In this document: positions 1-11,801 of the stretch, in pieces
Layout of the letters: every line of letters begins with the position of its first letter
How positions within the stretch are numbered: position 1 is the stretch's first letter
Assembly (NCBI GenBank): GCA_949710005.1
Contig: OX453272.1
Span: 36,981,100-37,045,099 of the forward strand
Length of the DNA stretch: 64,000 nucleotides
Direction of reading: 5' to 3'
Source of the DNA: Ricordea florida
Lineage: Eukaryota; Cnidaria; Anthozoa; Corallimorpharia; Ricordeidae
Position numbers and translations under genes: made by a program
Notes under the pieces: model-generated
Told to the model about the DNA's origin: nothing
What the model saw: only the letters and a program-made list of their open reading frames with translations
Database searches by the model: none

Positions 1-492
1 AGCTGAATATTTCCAAAGTGCTCGCAAAACAAATTCGGCCAATGCTTGTGCTCGCGAAATAAAACTCAGTGCTCGCAAATGTTCACAAAGACCATTCGAT
101 ACCCCTTTCATACAGTGCCGATGTAAAGTTTAGATGCTGTTCATTTGCTGAATATTTTTCAAGAGCAACCTTTTTTTTACAGTTTGGTAATGTTTGCCTA
201 TTCGATACGCGAAGGCTACTAATTATTGTTAATTTGAATTATAATTTTCAATTGTGAATTCACAGTGGTTAACATGGACCATTTGTCGTTGTATTCCGGT
301 TACGTTTACGCAGTCGTTAACAGAACACTGTTTGATCAACTGAATAAGCAGACGATACCACCTCGTCTCATGTATGAAATTTACGCATATTTTAGCCAGG
401 CGATGAGGTTTTAGAACGGTAACTCTCTTTTTGGGAATCGAACGCCAGTTTATTTTTGAAGATAAGTTGGGACAGCGTCTATTGAACCAAGA
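1..492. other. Intergenic sequence, no gene seen
   Basis: No convincing coding region. The first 90 bases hold a few loose repeats of a motif containing GCTCGCAAA. The rest is AT-rich sequence with no visible gene or RNA. Confidence 0.5.
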
Positions 493-629
493 TATATGTT
501 GTAGTTCAATTTTTTCCTTGGATCAAATTTTAGTTTGCTTTGTTTTTTTGGTATGATAATGTATGATAATGAGTTTGAAACAAAGGAAAATAAAACTTGA
601 ACTAGGATAAAATTGAACCACAACATATA
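493..629. repeat. Short inverted-repeat MITE
   Basis: Two imperfect arms of about 52 bases face each other. The left arm starts TATATGTTGTAGTTCAAT and the right arm, read in reverse complement, starts TTATATGTTGTGGTTCAAT. There is no coding content, so this is a non-autonomous DNA transposon remnant. No clear target duplication was found. Confidence 0.6.
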
Positions 630-1637
630 AACTGTAGGTGTTACTAAAAACGCACTTTATTGCATTTTTGCATTTTTTCCATGGCTCTTGGATACTGGAC
701 CCTCCCTTTCCAAGGTCACCACCCTACAATAATGATAATAGCACACGAGAAAAAACAGTCTGACACGAAAATAAGTTAAGCTTGTTTGTCTGTCGTTACA
801 TTTCTCATTTTAGAATTGCAGTTTTTGGCGCCAAATGATGTTATACTTGTTCTTCAGATCAATTTCATCCTTTCTTATTGAATGAGAATGCTTGGAATTT
901 TGATTACTCCAGTCTGAGGCTCCATTCTTGGGCGTGTCCTTACTCCATTTCCTGTGTCGTGCCAAGAGAGTGCGCTTGCTGACGTGACGTCTAAAAGAAA
1001 ACCTTGGATTATAGTTTCTTCTAAGTGACTTAAGCCTCTTGTTTTTTTTTTTTTGGCTTTATATAGCGACAAGCTATATAAATCAATAAACGTATTCACG
1101 AGTACGTTATTTTCTGCCAACAAATTTTAAGCGCATATAAAATTCCTTTACTCCCTTTCTAGCTGGAGAAGAAGGCCTCACTTACCGTTGTTTATTTTTT
1201 AACACCATTGCTAATTCTGAGAACAGCAAAAACGTGTTATGTACGGCTAAAAAAGAAAGACGCGCGAAGCCAAAGACAAACCTATATTGGACTTTCCGTC
1301 TGCCGTGATTTTCGCTGTCTGCAATTGACTTTCGTGCTTCCGATTTGAAACCAAAATACACAGCTGCGCCGAAAACATTAGTACAAATATCGCAACGGAA
1401 ATGCTTATCCATGTTTCAGCTATATCACCGTAGATCTATTTGTATATTTTTTTTTTTTGCACAACCCCATATAAGACGGTTTCTTTCGATAAATGTATCA
1501 AATGATTCACAGAATCTGTTTTAAATATCAAGAACTATTCATAGTCACGGATTAAGAGATAAACAGAGAAATGACTGGCAGTGTAACTCGAAGGGAAATA
1601 TTGTGCCAGTTTTTAGAACCACGAGTTTAGCGACAGT
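630..1637. other. Intergenic sequence, no gene seen
   Basis: AT-rich, with short poly-T runs near 1039 and 1446. Small open frames on both strands have no recognisable domains and no supporting splice sites. Confidence 0.45.
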
Positions 1638-2256
1638 CCCCCCAAATATGGAGGTATATCTATAATCCTCTGTAATTGATACAGTATCCAAATGGGGAAT
1701 GCATCGAGCCGAAGGTGAATGACAAACGCCATGCAGATAGTCAAAATGTAGAAAGGCATAATGATAAAAGTCTTCACGCAAACAGGCATAACGCGAAAAG
1801 GCATAACGCAAATAGTCATAACACGAAAAGGCACAACGCAAATAAGCATAAAACAAAAAGGCATAACGCAAGTAGCCATAACGCGAAGAGGCATAACGCA
1901 AAAAGGCATCACGAAAGAAAATATAATCATTTCGAAACCATTTTCTTCCTGGCGTAATAGTTCAATAACAATTCTCCTTAAATACCTAGCCAAGACATTC
2001 TGAGTGGAAGAAGAAGGTATCGCACGCTCAAACACCATCTTCTCAAAATGATACTAGGGCTCTTGGTTCTATTGTAGCGCGTGACCAGGTCCTTCCTATG
2101 ACTGCTATTTCGTGTTGTAATTATTTTAGTTATGCCTATTTGCATTATGCTTTTTCGCGTTATGCCTTTTTGCGTTATGCCTACTTACGTTATGCCTTAA
2201 AGTGGAGGATTGCATTTTGTCATAGATATACCTCCATACCCCAGGCTCAATAACAT
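1638..2256. repeat. Inverted element with minisatellite arms
   Basis: The ends near 1645-1675 (a tract containing ATATGGAGGTATATCTAT) and near 2215-2245 are inverted copies of each other. Inside, 1753-1915 is a tandem array of a roughly 15-base unit like AAAGGCATAACGCAA. At 2125-2205 a shorter array of the same unit runs in the opposite orientation. Open frames here are products of the repeat and are not genes. Confidence 0.7.
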
Positions 2257-2817
2257 CTCATTCGTCGAAAAAGATGGTATGCATATTTTCTCAGTGAAAA
2301 AGGCTTACCATATTTAAATGGAACAGTGCTTGTTAACTAAGTTTTATTTTTATTGAAAAAAATTGCATGCACTTGACCTTCATTTTGTTACCAGTAACCG
2401 TACATGTACAGAAATCCTTATATCTGTGGACGTTCACACACATTGAGCCTGGGATACCTGTGGTATGCTAGCTGGCAAGCTCTATGTAAATCTACGAGTT
2501 AAAGGCTTAGGCTCGGCAGAAAACAGAAAATGAAGGCTACAAGCTAAAGGTTTATGCATTGCGTACTTATTCGTACGTGGGATTAAGCAATGTAAACCGT
2601 GTGTTTTCGTATAAATCCAGGGAATATTTCGGAAATCACCCAGCTTTTTTCACACTCTCAAAAATCAAACATTAGACTGTGAGTGAGGGCAAAGCAATGC
2701 AGTGTCCACGCCTTATTAAAACCGTTTCTGATGCTGGGATTTCATCTGCATTTTTGTTTTTAAGTGCCACTACGACCAAAGCGGGAAATGCCTGTCACCT
2801 TAAATCAGAATAATTGT
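2257..2817. other. Intergenic sequence, no gene seen
   Basis: No open frame, splice pattern or repeat unit that I can support. Confidence 0.4.
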
Positions 2818-2896
2818 TATATATATATATATATATATTGACCTTAATTCACACATTATATATATATATATATATATTGACCTTAATTCACACAAG
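2818..2896. repeat. (TA)n tract in a two-copy tandem repeat
   Basis: A (TA)n run followed by TTGACCTTAATTCACACA is present twice in direct tandem, with a unit of about 40 bases. This looks like a recent local duplication. Confidence 0.8.
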
Positions 2897-3259
2897 TTTC
2901 GTCCGATGCCATTTTTAAGAAAGGCAATATTTCAGTGGCCTGGTTACTAATAGTGCCAGGCCAGGTCACCTGGAAGCGATGTGACGTCATTTTCTAAGGC
3001 AACTCGACTTATTAACCATTAATCCGACAGAACTCTGCGTAAAAATACCAATTTTGAGGTCACTTTTTAAAACAAATCAGCTAAATGTAAGATTGAAATT
3101 AAATTTGGGTTGTAGAATACCATTTTAAAGTTAATTAAATGTTTTAGCTGATGCATTATAATATTTGATATTTGAACATAGATTATGCTAATTATTCATT
3201 AAGATAGTTTTATCCTTTTTTTCTCTTACAAGTTGCCATGAAATATCACAAACTTAAGA

Positions 3260-5186
3260 GGAAAATAGAAACATTCTTGAATTTTATAAGGAATATAATT
3301 AGCAGCAATGTTTAAAAGAAATTTTTTCTGCCTGTGGTGTTGTTCATGGCAACCAGAACGACATAAACGCCTCATGCAGATTCTGCAGCCAAATCCAGTT
3401 TGTTGGCGCTTGGCTCCTTTTATTCCGATGCAACAATAGCGACATTTTCCAAACTTTAAGAAGCCCCAACTCAACAAGATTGACAGAATCATGGTTTCTT
3501 CCATGAGAAGGAGTGAGAGGCAATGCTGGTGCTGTGCCAGGCTGATGGCAACAAGAAAAAATTGCAATCAACTTTGTGGATGACTCGGACACAAATTTGG
3601 CATGTTTAAGTGGCTTTGGGGGATTTTGTTGTGCTGGCATGTTCATAATTTCCTTGTAAATAATGTAGGCATTCACTATGATTGCAACCAAAAAGTTCAC
3701 AAACGTTCTTACCCACAACCTCCTCGACTTACGGTCGATTGCGTATTTGCGCACTTACTGCTCATCCTATCAACACCACCCACATTCTTGTTATAGTCAA
3801 CCGCACAGGGTGGACAAGGTAAAATCACATTTTCACCTCTTCTCAGTTTCTGGGAGATTGTGCTATTACCATTAGAGAAGTGCACATTTGAAAGAAAAGA
3901 GACATGTTTTGTGTCTTTTCACAATGTACAAACTGTTGATTCAGATGCCACAATGTGAAATTCACCCCGATTCATTTGCTTGAGCTGGTTTTTATTCAGC
4001 AAAGCCTTTGGATACCTTTGCGGTTTGTTCTTATTGTTTCCACAGTATTGATTGATGACTCCGTCAACTCTTGCAATAGGGGAATGCTGCTAAAAATTAA
4101 AATTAGTTATCAATGTACACTATAGTCTCCTTGTTACAAAGATGCATAACAAGGTCCATAACAACCCGATGTGCTAAGCCATTCTCAGAATTTCCACCAC
4201 TTTTCCCTGTATACACTTGAAAATCGTCCAGACATCCACAGCATGAACATCGCAATTCCCAGATTTTGATGCCCCTTTTGATCGGTTTCATAGGAATATA
4301 ATTCTTGAAAAGATTTTTTCCTTTCCCCTTTTACCATATGTTCATCGACACAAACTTTCTGGCCAATATTGTAAGCTTCTTTGAATTATTCTCTCATGAC
4401 ATTGATTATTGACCGTAATTTGTAAAGCTTATCACAGCCCTCAGTAGGAGCAGGTTGTCTTGAATTGGCAGCCAAATGAAAATTCTCCCACAGTTGCCAG
4501 AATCTGTTTCAGGTAAAAACATTTTGTATTGCAGGAACAGCAAACTCGCAATCGCAAAAAAGTAGTGATCAAAATTAGGTAGCCTATGCATAGCCACAAA
4601 AAATAGTGCTCCAACAAATGCTCTCATCTCATCTTAACTGGTATCATTGAACCAAGATTTTCTCTGTTACTGTTTGTTCCACTAAAACATCCCAGAGCTC
4701 TTCTCGAAATAAAAGATTAAAAAAATCATATGGCTCAGACTCGGTAACTTGAAGGGTGACAGGACCTTGTTGTCCTCTAAAATCAGGAAATAAAACAACA
4801 TCCTCATCAAGATTTCCCTAACTTTCAGAGGAAACTTCTGCACTACCTCGGTTTACAGGGAATCGTGATCGTGCCCTTCTTGTAGTGATTCCACGCGCCC
4901 TTCCTCGCCGGCCTTTTTCCACTTCATCGTCCTCCGGTGGATGTTGTTGTTTCACTATCCGCGCTTCACCTTCGCTGTTGCTCGACTAATCTAGGGAATT
5001 ATCTTCGTGCTAAATAGCCCTTGCGGAATTGTCTGAATCACCAGAGTCCGAGCGAGGCTCAAACATATCTCTCGCATCATCTCCGTCTTGGCCCTCAAAG
5101 TCAGAGACATCACTATCATCGGGAACATCCATGACAATCCTGGCGACTTCTTCCGCAGAGTAAAATCTTGTTCTTCTCACGGCCAT
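3260..5186 (-). pseudogene. Decayed piggyBac-family transposase
   Basis: Read on the minus strand, this is a broken piggyBac (DDE_Tnp_1_7) transposase. It starts with ATG at 5186 (MAVRRTRFYSAEEVAR) and an acidic N terminus interrupted by several stops. Pieces then follow in different frames: a block MRAFVGALFFVAMHRLPNFD near 4627, then MKPIKRGIKIWEL...VYTGKSG...ENGLAHRVV at 4291-4103. Next comes a C-terminal block with RKYAIDRKSRRLWVRTFVN near 3754, and finally a cysteine-rich tail (CRYCC...CRICMRRLC...C...H) near 3430-3330. The order and motifs match the family from start to end. Multiple stops and frameshifts make it inactive. The terminal repeats were not identified. Confidence 0.85.
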
Positions 5187-5244
5187 GTTCTTATCCCTCT
5201 CTAAATGTTCTAGTAATTTTAAGTAAAAAATGACTCAATTGTAG

Positions 5245-5501
5245 AACATAGAACATACATACTTATTTTTCTTGGAAAATTCTGTCCTAGGGTGAAAGGC
5301 GCAATGAGGTTATCCCTATGTGAATCGCGAACCCAAAGGCCAGACCACAACACCGGGAACTACGTCCCATACTCTTTACGATCAGTGTGTGGGTTCTTTT
5401 AACGTCCCGCTAAGTTATCATGAACAAGGCTTGTGAGACGGGACCTACGGTTTATCGTCCTCATCCGAGAAGACTATAAAGTCCAACTATATGCAGGTGT
5501 C

Positions 5502-5557
<56 letters not shown>

Positions 5558-5606
5558 CCAGGGTTTGAACCCGCGACCTCCCGCACGGTCCGGTGCTCTA
5601 CCAACG
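5245..5606 (-). mobile_element. tRNA-derived SINE
   Basis: Read on the minus strand, the 5' head at about 5606-5555 resembles a tRNA. It has an A-box-like TGGTAGAGCACC (5603-5592) and a B-box-like GGGTTCAAACCC (5573-5561), as expected for an internal RNA polymerase III promoter. A body of about 270 bases follows and recurs in this window at 28855-29079 and 16572-16740. The tail near 5285-5245 is AT-rich with ATGTATGTTC repeats. Confidence 0.75.
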
Positions 5607-6856
5607 GTTGTTGGTTAAAATGTAAAGCCTTATATAATACGCCATTTTTAAACACCCCTCTGGGCATTTAAATCGAAAGTTCGAAGAAAAACCAGTAAAT
5701 TCAAGCGACTTATCGAACACAACTAGAACACTCGCAAACAACCTCAAACATTAAAACGAGGCTAAAAGCTGCTTTGAGAGCAATTCTCTTCATGTTAGAG
5801 GCAGTTTTTGTCCATGACGTCATGTGCGCGGAATAATCCGCGCTTGTCAGGTGAAGTGTTAAGCACAGAGCGAAGTTCAACAGTTTGTTGTTTCTCGCTC
5901 AAGGCGTTCAAGTTTCATCACATTAATACTTAAACGGCCTTTACCTTTTGACTCTTTTCGGTCTTTGTCTTATCGTTGCTTGAAAACATAAAGAGATTCG
6001 TGGGCTAGACTGCAGAATACCCCGGCACTTGAGCAGCGGACGGCAGCCGGAAGTTGGGCGTTTCTCTTTTAACTAGCCTTGACGCTACCATGTTTGTGTT
6101 ACTAAGTGTCTTTACTCCGTGGACACGATTTACTGAAAGATTCGTGCAAAACCACTCCCCATGAATGCGAAACGTCCAATTCCGGTTGCCGTCTGTCGCT
6201 CCAAAACGCCTTTTCTTAAGCTCCCTATTGTCTAGGATACTGCACGTGCAAACATTCCCTGTTTTTGAATAGCGAGACAATACGGCTACAGCATGCATAA
6301 TGATGAGGTATTGGATGATACGGAAGTCTAGCCGTTTATTCTTAAAAACGTCTGCGTCAAGTTATGAGCAGTTTCATATTTTAAGCACAACAGTTTTCAA
6401 GGAAGCGCCAGCTAACAAAAGCTGATACGATTCAACGTTTCATCAAATTCTAAACAAATTATGTCATCCCTCAATCAAGGACCATATCTTTAGGAATTTC
6501 TTTTCTAGGAAAAACGATTGTGTATGAGGTCAGACATGACTGTGCATGTTTCGGCAAAGTTCCCAGTCTTTTTGTTTCTGAACAAAGGCGATGTGCCAAT
6601 CGCCCAAAAAAAAAACTGGTGTCTCGCGTTAGCGGGTATACAGATCAGTTTCTTTGTTTGTTGTTAAACAAATCATGGCCGTTTGTGACCATCACATAGA
6701 GTTCAAAGAAGATGACCAGAATGTTCGATCCGGAGGTGAAGCCAAGCGAGTTGAATAGAGATTTCCAGGCTAGATTTTCACATAATCCCCATACTTCATT
6801 GTGAATGCTGTAGCTGTGTTGCCCAGGATAATTTCTTATTTTCGAAAAACGAACAC
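5607..6856. other. Intergenic sequence, no gene seen
   Basis: No supported gene. A GCATGCATAATGA motif near 6289-6304 resembles the ends of the MITEs at 37466 and 40981, but no second arm was found here. Confidence 0.4.
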
Positions 6857-6876
6857 TTATGCTTCGTTCACACCGG

Positions 6877-6917
<41 letters not shown>

Positions 6918-7110
6918 GAAATCACTATGCACAAAACCGCTCCGTGTAAATTTACTCTGACTTCAAAGTTATTTCTAATGAATCACTGCTCAGACTCTTT
7001 TTCTCACTGTGAGTAAAGATAAGACCTTAGTTCTTTGGGAGGCTGTTGTGAAAATTTCAAAAACTAGTGTAGCCTGCCAAACAAGTTAAGCTGGTGTGAA
7101 CGCGGCATTA
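6857..7110. repeat. Inverted-repeat MITE
   Basis: The ends are imperfect inverted repeats of about 30 bases. The left end reads ATGCTTCGTTCACACCGGAG; the right end in reverse complement reads TAATGCCGCGTTCACACCAG. No coding content. Confidence 0.6.
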
Positions 7111-7655
7111 GTTTAATTACTTATTCCTCCACTACAGGACTGCGAACCGAGTTAGCACTCCTGCTTAATACTTAGATCAATTACTTATTCGTCTGTTGAC
7201 CGCGGTTGCACGGACCACGGGTTTTAGAGTAATGCACCTTTGGAGTGGACGGATATTCTGAAATTGCTCCCAGCTGCAGAACACATTGTGGAAATCTAGC
7301 CAATTAGTACATTTAGTATACCATAACATAGGAAATAATAACTCCTAATTAGTTCACCACCTGGGTATGTACAAGCCGCGGCACATAAGACTAGAATAAT
7401 ATTTTACAGCTTACTAAAGTAAAACTTTGACAAAATACTAATCGGTAGACTTGTTTGAGACTAAAGTGTGAGGGGAGAAAAGGGTTGACCATATAATTGG
7501 TCGTGTTTCGATTCAAATTCGAGTTGGACTTCTCCCGTACTGTGCTTCGCGGGTTTCATCAGTTTCAGGGATTTGAAGATTTCTAAATATAACCACCCAA
7601 ATGTCTCGTGGACAAAGCTCTGGAATCTGTAGTTCGTTTTACATGCGAAGTTGTG
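7111..7655. other. Intergenic sequence, no gene seen
   Basis: No open frame or repeat that I can support. Confidence 0.4.

Positions 7656-7741
<86 letters not shown>
7656..7741. repeat. (ATA)n microsatellite
   Basis: About 86 bases of uninterrupted ATA trinucleotide repeat. A run of isoleucine codons in one frame is an artefact of this repeat. Confidence 0.98.
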
Positions 7742-7743
<2 letters not shown>

Positions 7744-9330
7744 ATCAGACCGGTGCGATCGATGAAATTTGCAAAAACCGAACCAAATTTATTACCAATG
7801 TCATATCAGTGTGCTTCGAATTGATGTGTTGTGACATTAACGCCTCGTAGATATAATATAGGATCAAAGTGGTTCCAAATTGTAGCGTTTGTCATAAAAA
7901 AGGGGATACCAATTAACATTCACAATACCATTGCCCCGTATTAATTAACGGGAACCTTTAATACGGAGAGAAATTAATGAAAGCGAATTCAGTGCGCGTT
8001 GAATCATGAACTGCGGTAAGACGCACCGCTCCCAGTTGTTTGGCCTCTTTAATGTGGGAAAATTATTGTTTATTCATTTGAAAATTGGTCACTTAAACGA
8101 AACCTAACTCGATCGATCTCGAATGATCCAAACAAGCTGCTTAACTTCAGGGAGAAGACAAAAGCGACTTCGTTTCGCCATCACTTTAAAAGTTGACAGT
8201 GTTTGAGTTCGAGTTCGACTTCATTTTGGACTTTGAATTGGACTTGGGGAATGGATGAGCTAAAAGGCTGCTGGGGTAGAGAGGAGGAGATGGGGAATGG
8301 AAGTTCACTTAAAAAGCGACTGAATGGTACAATTAACCTGTTAAGCCCCAATATCCAGAGACAAATTCTCCTAATAAGTTCTTATACGTATCATAAGATG
8401 CCAACTAAGGAGAATATTTTGGAAATCAACACAGTTCATGTTCATGCTTGCAGATCATTCCTCATACTCTCCTTATTTTTTAACCAGGAGAAATTGTATT
8501 ATAATCACTATTAGGCCTTTTGAGGTCGCCACTTACTCCTCCTTCCCCCGCCTACCAATCGTCCACCCACCACTCACATAATCACGTCGCATCACGCTTC
8601 ACGTATCACGCCACAGCACTTAAGTATATTTGATTCTCGAATCGTTTGAAATGATTTTCTTCTTTTGTCCACCTCTACACTATTGTGCTTTCCCGGCAAC
8701 GCGACGGGCTCGTTCTGGGGGTCAAAATACCTGCTTTTTGCGAATTCAATCGCCGTTTCATTTCTTTAATTGCCCATGTACGCCACGGCTAAAACAACTC
8801 GACATACAACAAAATGTGTCTAATTCTAGAATGACCCCAGAGCTGAACTTTACTCAGGTTACTAAAATGCGCTACATCGTCAAAGACCAAAAATAAACAT
8901 TCATTAAACGCAATCATATACCTGGGTATGTAGTCTGAGCTGATTTATAACAGCTTATGCCTGTCAAAGATACTTAGGAAAAGTTTTACATCGACCAGGA
9001 ACATAAATGATTAAGTTGTTTTTTTTTTCTTTTTTTTTTTCGTAGAACGAATTAACGGAAACGGTATTTATAAATTCCTCAGTCTTGCAAATCAGTTCAG
9101 GCGCCTTTCGCAATATAATAATTGTTCAGTCAAGTGGTGAAAATTGTCTGCTGACGGATCAAAACATCTTAAGTGCAGGAACAAATTGAATACGAGCACT
9201 TGGAAACGGCAACACCGCACAAGCAGGAGCTACTCTTTTTCAATTCTGGGAAAGTTTAACATCTCTAAGGTGTAAATTCAAGGTTTTACGAGGAAGTCAG
9301 TAGACATTGCATAGAAAAACGTGACAAGGG
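7742..9330. other. Intergenic sequence, no gene seen
   Basis: Short open frames only, with no recognisable domain. Poly-T runs lie near 9020-9042. Confidence 0.4.
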
Positions 9331-9696
9331 ATGTGCAACCGACGGGAGACGAATTGCATCGGTCGCTGCGATGATGAGAAGTTTATCAACAAGGAAGAAC
9401 GACGGAGTTTGGAAACATCCACAATCCTGGAAGCAGAGAGACCAGTTTCCTCAGAGCGCACCTTTACAAGGAGAAACTCAAAGATTTTAACCCCAGAAGT
9501 GCTGAACCGCTATGCTATGGAAATAGAACAAAAGATATTGTCCAGAAAGAGATATGAGATGGCTGCGCTTTGCGTGTATGGAACGAGTCAAGAACAGTGT
9601 GGACAAGAAAGTGCACTGCTTGGTAAAGACACTGAAAACATTTTAATACCATACCGTTCTGATCCTTGCTTCACTAGCTTTGGATTTTTCATATAG
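9331..9696 (+). CDS. Possible small protein or exon, unrecognised
   Basis: An open frame of 121 residues begins MCNRRETNCIGRCDD. It is hydrophilic, with a basic/acidic mixed middle (around residues 15-65) that looks more like coding sequence than most frames nearby. A possible splice donor (CTTGGTAAAG) lies near 9620, so this could be an exon rather than a whole gene. I recognise no family and see no partner exon. It may be chance. Confidence 0.25.
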   Translation: MCNRRETNCIGRCDDEKFINKEERRSLETSTILEAERPVSSERTFTRRNSKILTPEVLNRYAMEIEQKILSRKRYEMAALCVYGTSQEQCGQESALLGKDTENILIPYRSDPCFTSFGFFI

Positions 9697-11478
9697 CTCA
9701 TATCATTTCCAGTATTTTCATAAAAAAAATTTGAAGATTAAGTTATTACATGAGTGAATATGCTCGGTTCCTCGAGGAACAGAACCATTAAAATTGTCCG
9801 CTGGATAAGAAACATGCGCGAACATTATCAAATCCTAATTTTCCTACACCCTGCAAGAACTTGAAAATAAGACATTTATAAAAAGTCTGTGGGTGTTAAT
9901 TTTATTCAGCGACTAGTTTGTATATATAATTTTAATAATAATAGAAGTTGTTTAGATGACAGCACGTTTTTAGCTGCTAAATAAAGTAACAATGATTGAA
10001 AGCAACTTGGCCTTTTAACAATCTGTTCGAGTGTCCGCATTCTTCATCCTTTGTTCTTTTTGATAAAACACACAACCGAAATAATCGGAATCGTGAGCAG
10101 TTTCACGCTGATCTGCTTATTTCTTGGCAAAGACATATCTACTATATCTCGCCATTGCGAAATTTTGAATTGAGCTGACATTAGTAGATCTGCCCAATCA
10201 GAGCCCGTTATAGAATGCGCAGTATTTCTGTAGGCGATAACATATCTACGTGTTTGATATTGTCTATGTAAAAACCTAGGCTTCGGCCATGCAACAGTAA
10301 TGACCACTGTAAGAGTCAATTATATAGGGAGTTGACCATTAATCGGCGTGGCATGGTTAAGATTCACTAATTTTCTACAAACATTTTGCATTAATTCTTA
10401 ACCTTGTTTGAGTATCGCAATTCATATATCTTTTTCGCAATTAATTTTCGGTACCTGCTGTACACTTTCTCAGTTATACGTTAATCTGAACTCAGAGATG
10501 ACGGCCAGCATATTACAAGTGAATGAGCCTACGCAAGGCCAACAACAAAAGAGAAATTAGAGATCAGGCAAACACAACGGCAACCACTTGCACGAAAAGC
10601 TCAACAAATGCTTTTTCTCCACCGCTGATACGTTATCAGTTTGCCAGTCTAAATTCTAGTGTGCTTATTAATCAGAGGCATATCAGTGTACTGGAAAGGG
10701 TGTTCACTTCCTTTCCGAGGAACTTTATTGTGGTTTCGTAGCCCTACAATGTTTTTTTTTTCACGCAGGAGTATAAATAGGTACTGCTCGTGTGCGCTTA
10801 ACTGTATATACACCGGAGCTCCTGATATATACCAATACTGAACAAAACCTGGGCTTCTGCATTTTGTATTTCTCTCTACATTTTTCCGAGTCAATTTAAA
10901 ATCTGCAGACTCACTTTACTAGGAATAATTTGAAATAGGTCATTTTACGCTGCTGTTTCGCTAACGAACCGACCATCACAGCCTACGTTGTACTCAAATC
11001 CCCTCCCCAGTTATTATCAATACGCGCGGCCACATGACAAACTGCCCTCTGTAAAACGCTCCTTTTTGCGGCCCAAACGGGAAGTGCGCCGGCTGAAAAT
11101 GCATTTAGAGCCCTGATTCTGATTGGCTGCAGAGATGTCAAACAATTTTCCTAGGCCAATGGGATCCTAAGGATACCATTTCAATGCCAGAGTTGGCGCG
11201 AATTTTTTCTCGGGGGCGCCAATGATGCTCCTCCCGCCACATATAAATTATATGCCCTCCACAAGTCAAATGATTGTCCTTTTGTCATCAACGCCATTTT
11301 CAGTGACGTGAGACGTCTCACGTTCCGTGGTGTTTTTCTTTCTCGTGTCGAGTGACACTTCATAAGTAGAATTCAATCAATCAGGAAACTTAATTATAAT
11401 TGTATCAACAAGTTACATGGCTTGAAGATGTACATGCAGCTTACTTTACATTATGAGCTGCTGACTGCCAGAGGAACT
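9697..11478. other. Intergenic sequence, no gene seen
   Basis: No supported gene or repeat. A TATA-like ATATAAATTATATG near 11240 has nothing coding downstream that I can identify. Confidence 0.4.
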
Positions 11479-11492
11479 AGGATTCAAGAGTT
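11479..11492. repeat. Target-site duplication of the LINE (3' side)
   Basis: AGGATTCAAGAGTT here is repeated exactly at 17251-17264. Together the two copies bracket the LINE at 11493-17250. Confidence 0.92.
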
Positions 11493-11801
11493 TTTTTTTT
11501 TTTTTTTTTTTATTATTATTATTATTTAATCAATAACACTTACTACAACAAAGTAAACAGTTCTGCCAAAAAGAAAAAAAGAATACAAATACATACCCTA
11601 AGATAAGTTACATGAATCACTACACTTACTACAGCAAAGTAATAAGTATTAATAATTAGTCATAGATATAATTAAGAAATAAGCAGTGCAGAAAGATTTC
11701 CGACATAAGTAATTTTTTAAAAATTAAAAATGTTGGTGGTATGTCTAACTCTCAATTGCACTTTGGCCTTGGTTTGCTTGCAGAAAGTAGGTAGAAGGCT
11801 T

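Noticed and set aside
1753..1915. Regular repeats resembling a CRISPR array
   Set aside because: Units are directly adjacent with no unique spacers, and the genome is eukaryotic.
1545..2038. Several overlapping open frames on both strands with repetitive Tyr/Arg or His/Asn/Lys
   Set aside because: Products of the 15-base minisatellite, with no start context, domain or splice support.
5555..5606. Possible tRNA gene on the minus strand
   Set aside because: Has A- and B-box-like words but no full cloverleaf, and it continues into a SINE body found at two other sites.
7608..7850. Open frame with a long poly-Ile run
   Set aside because: It is the (ATA)n microsatellite read in one frame.
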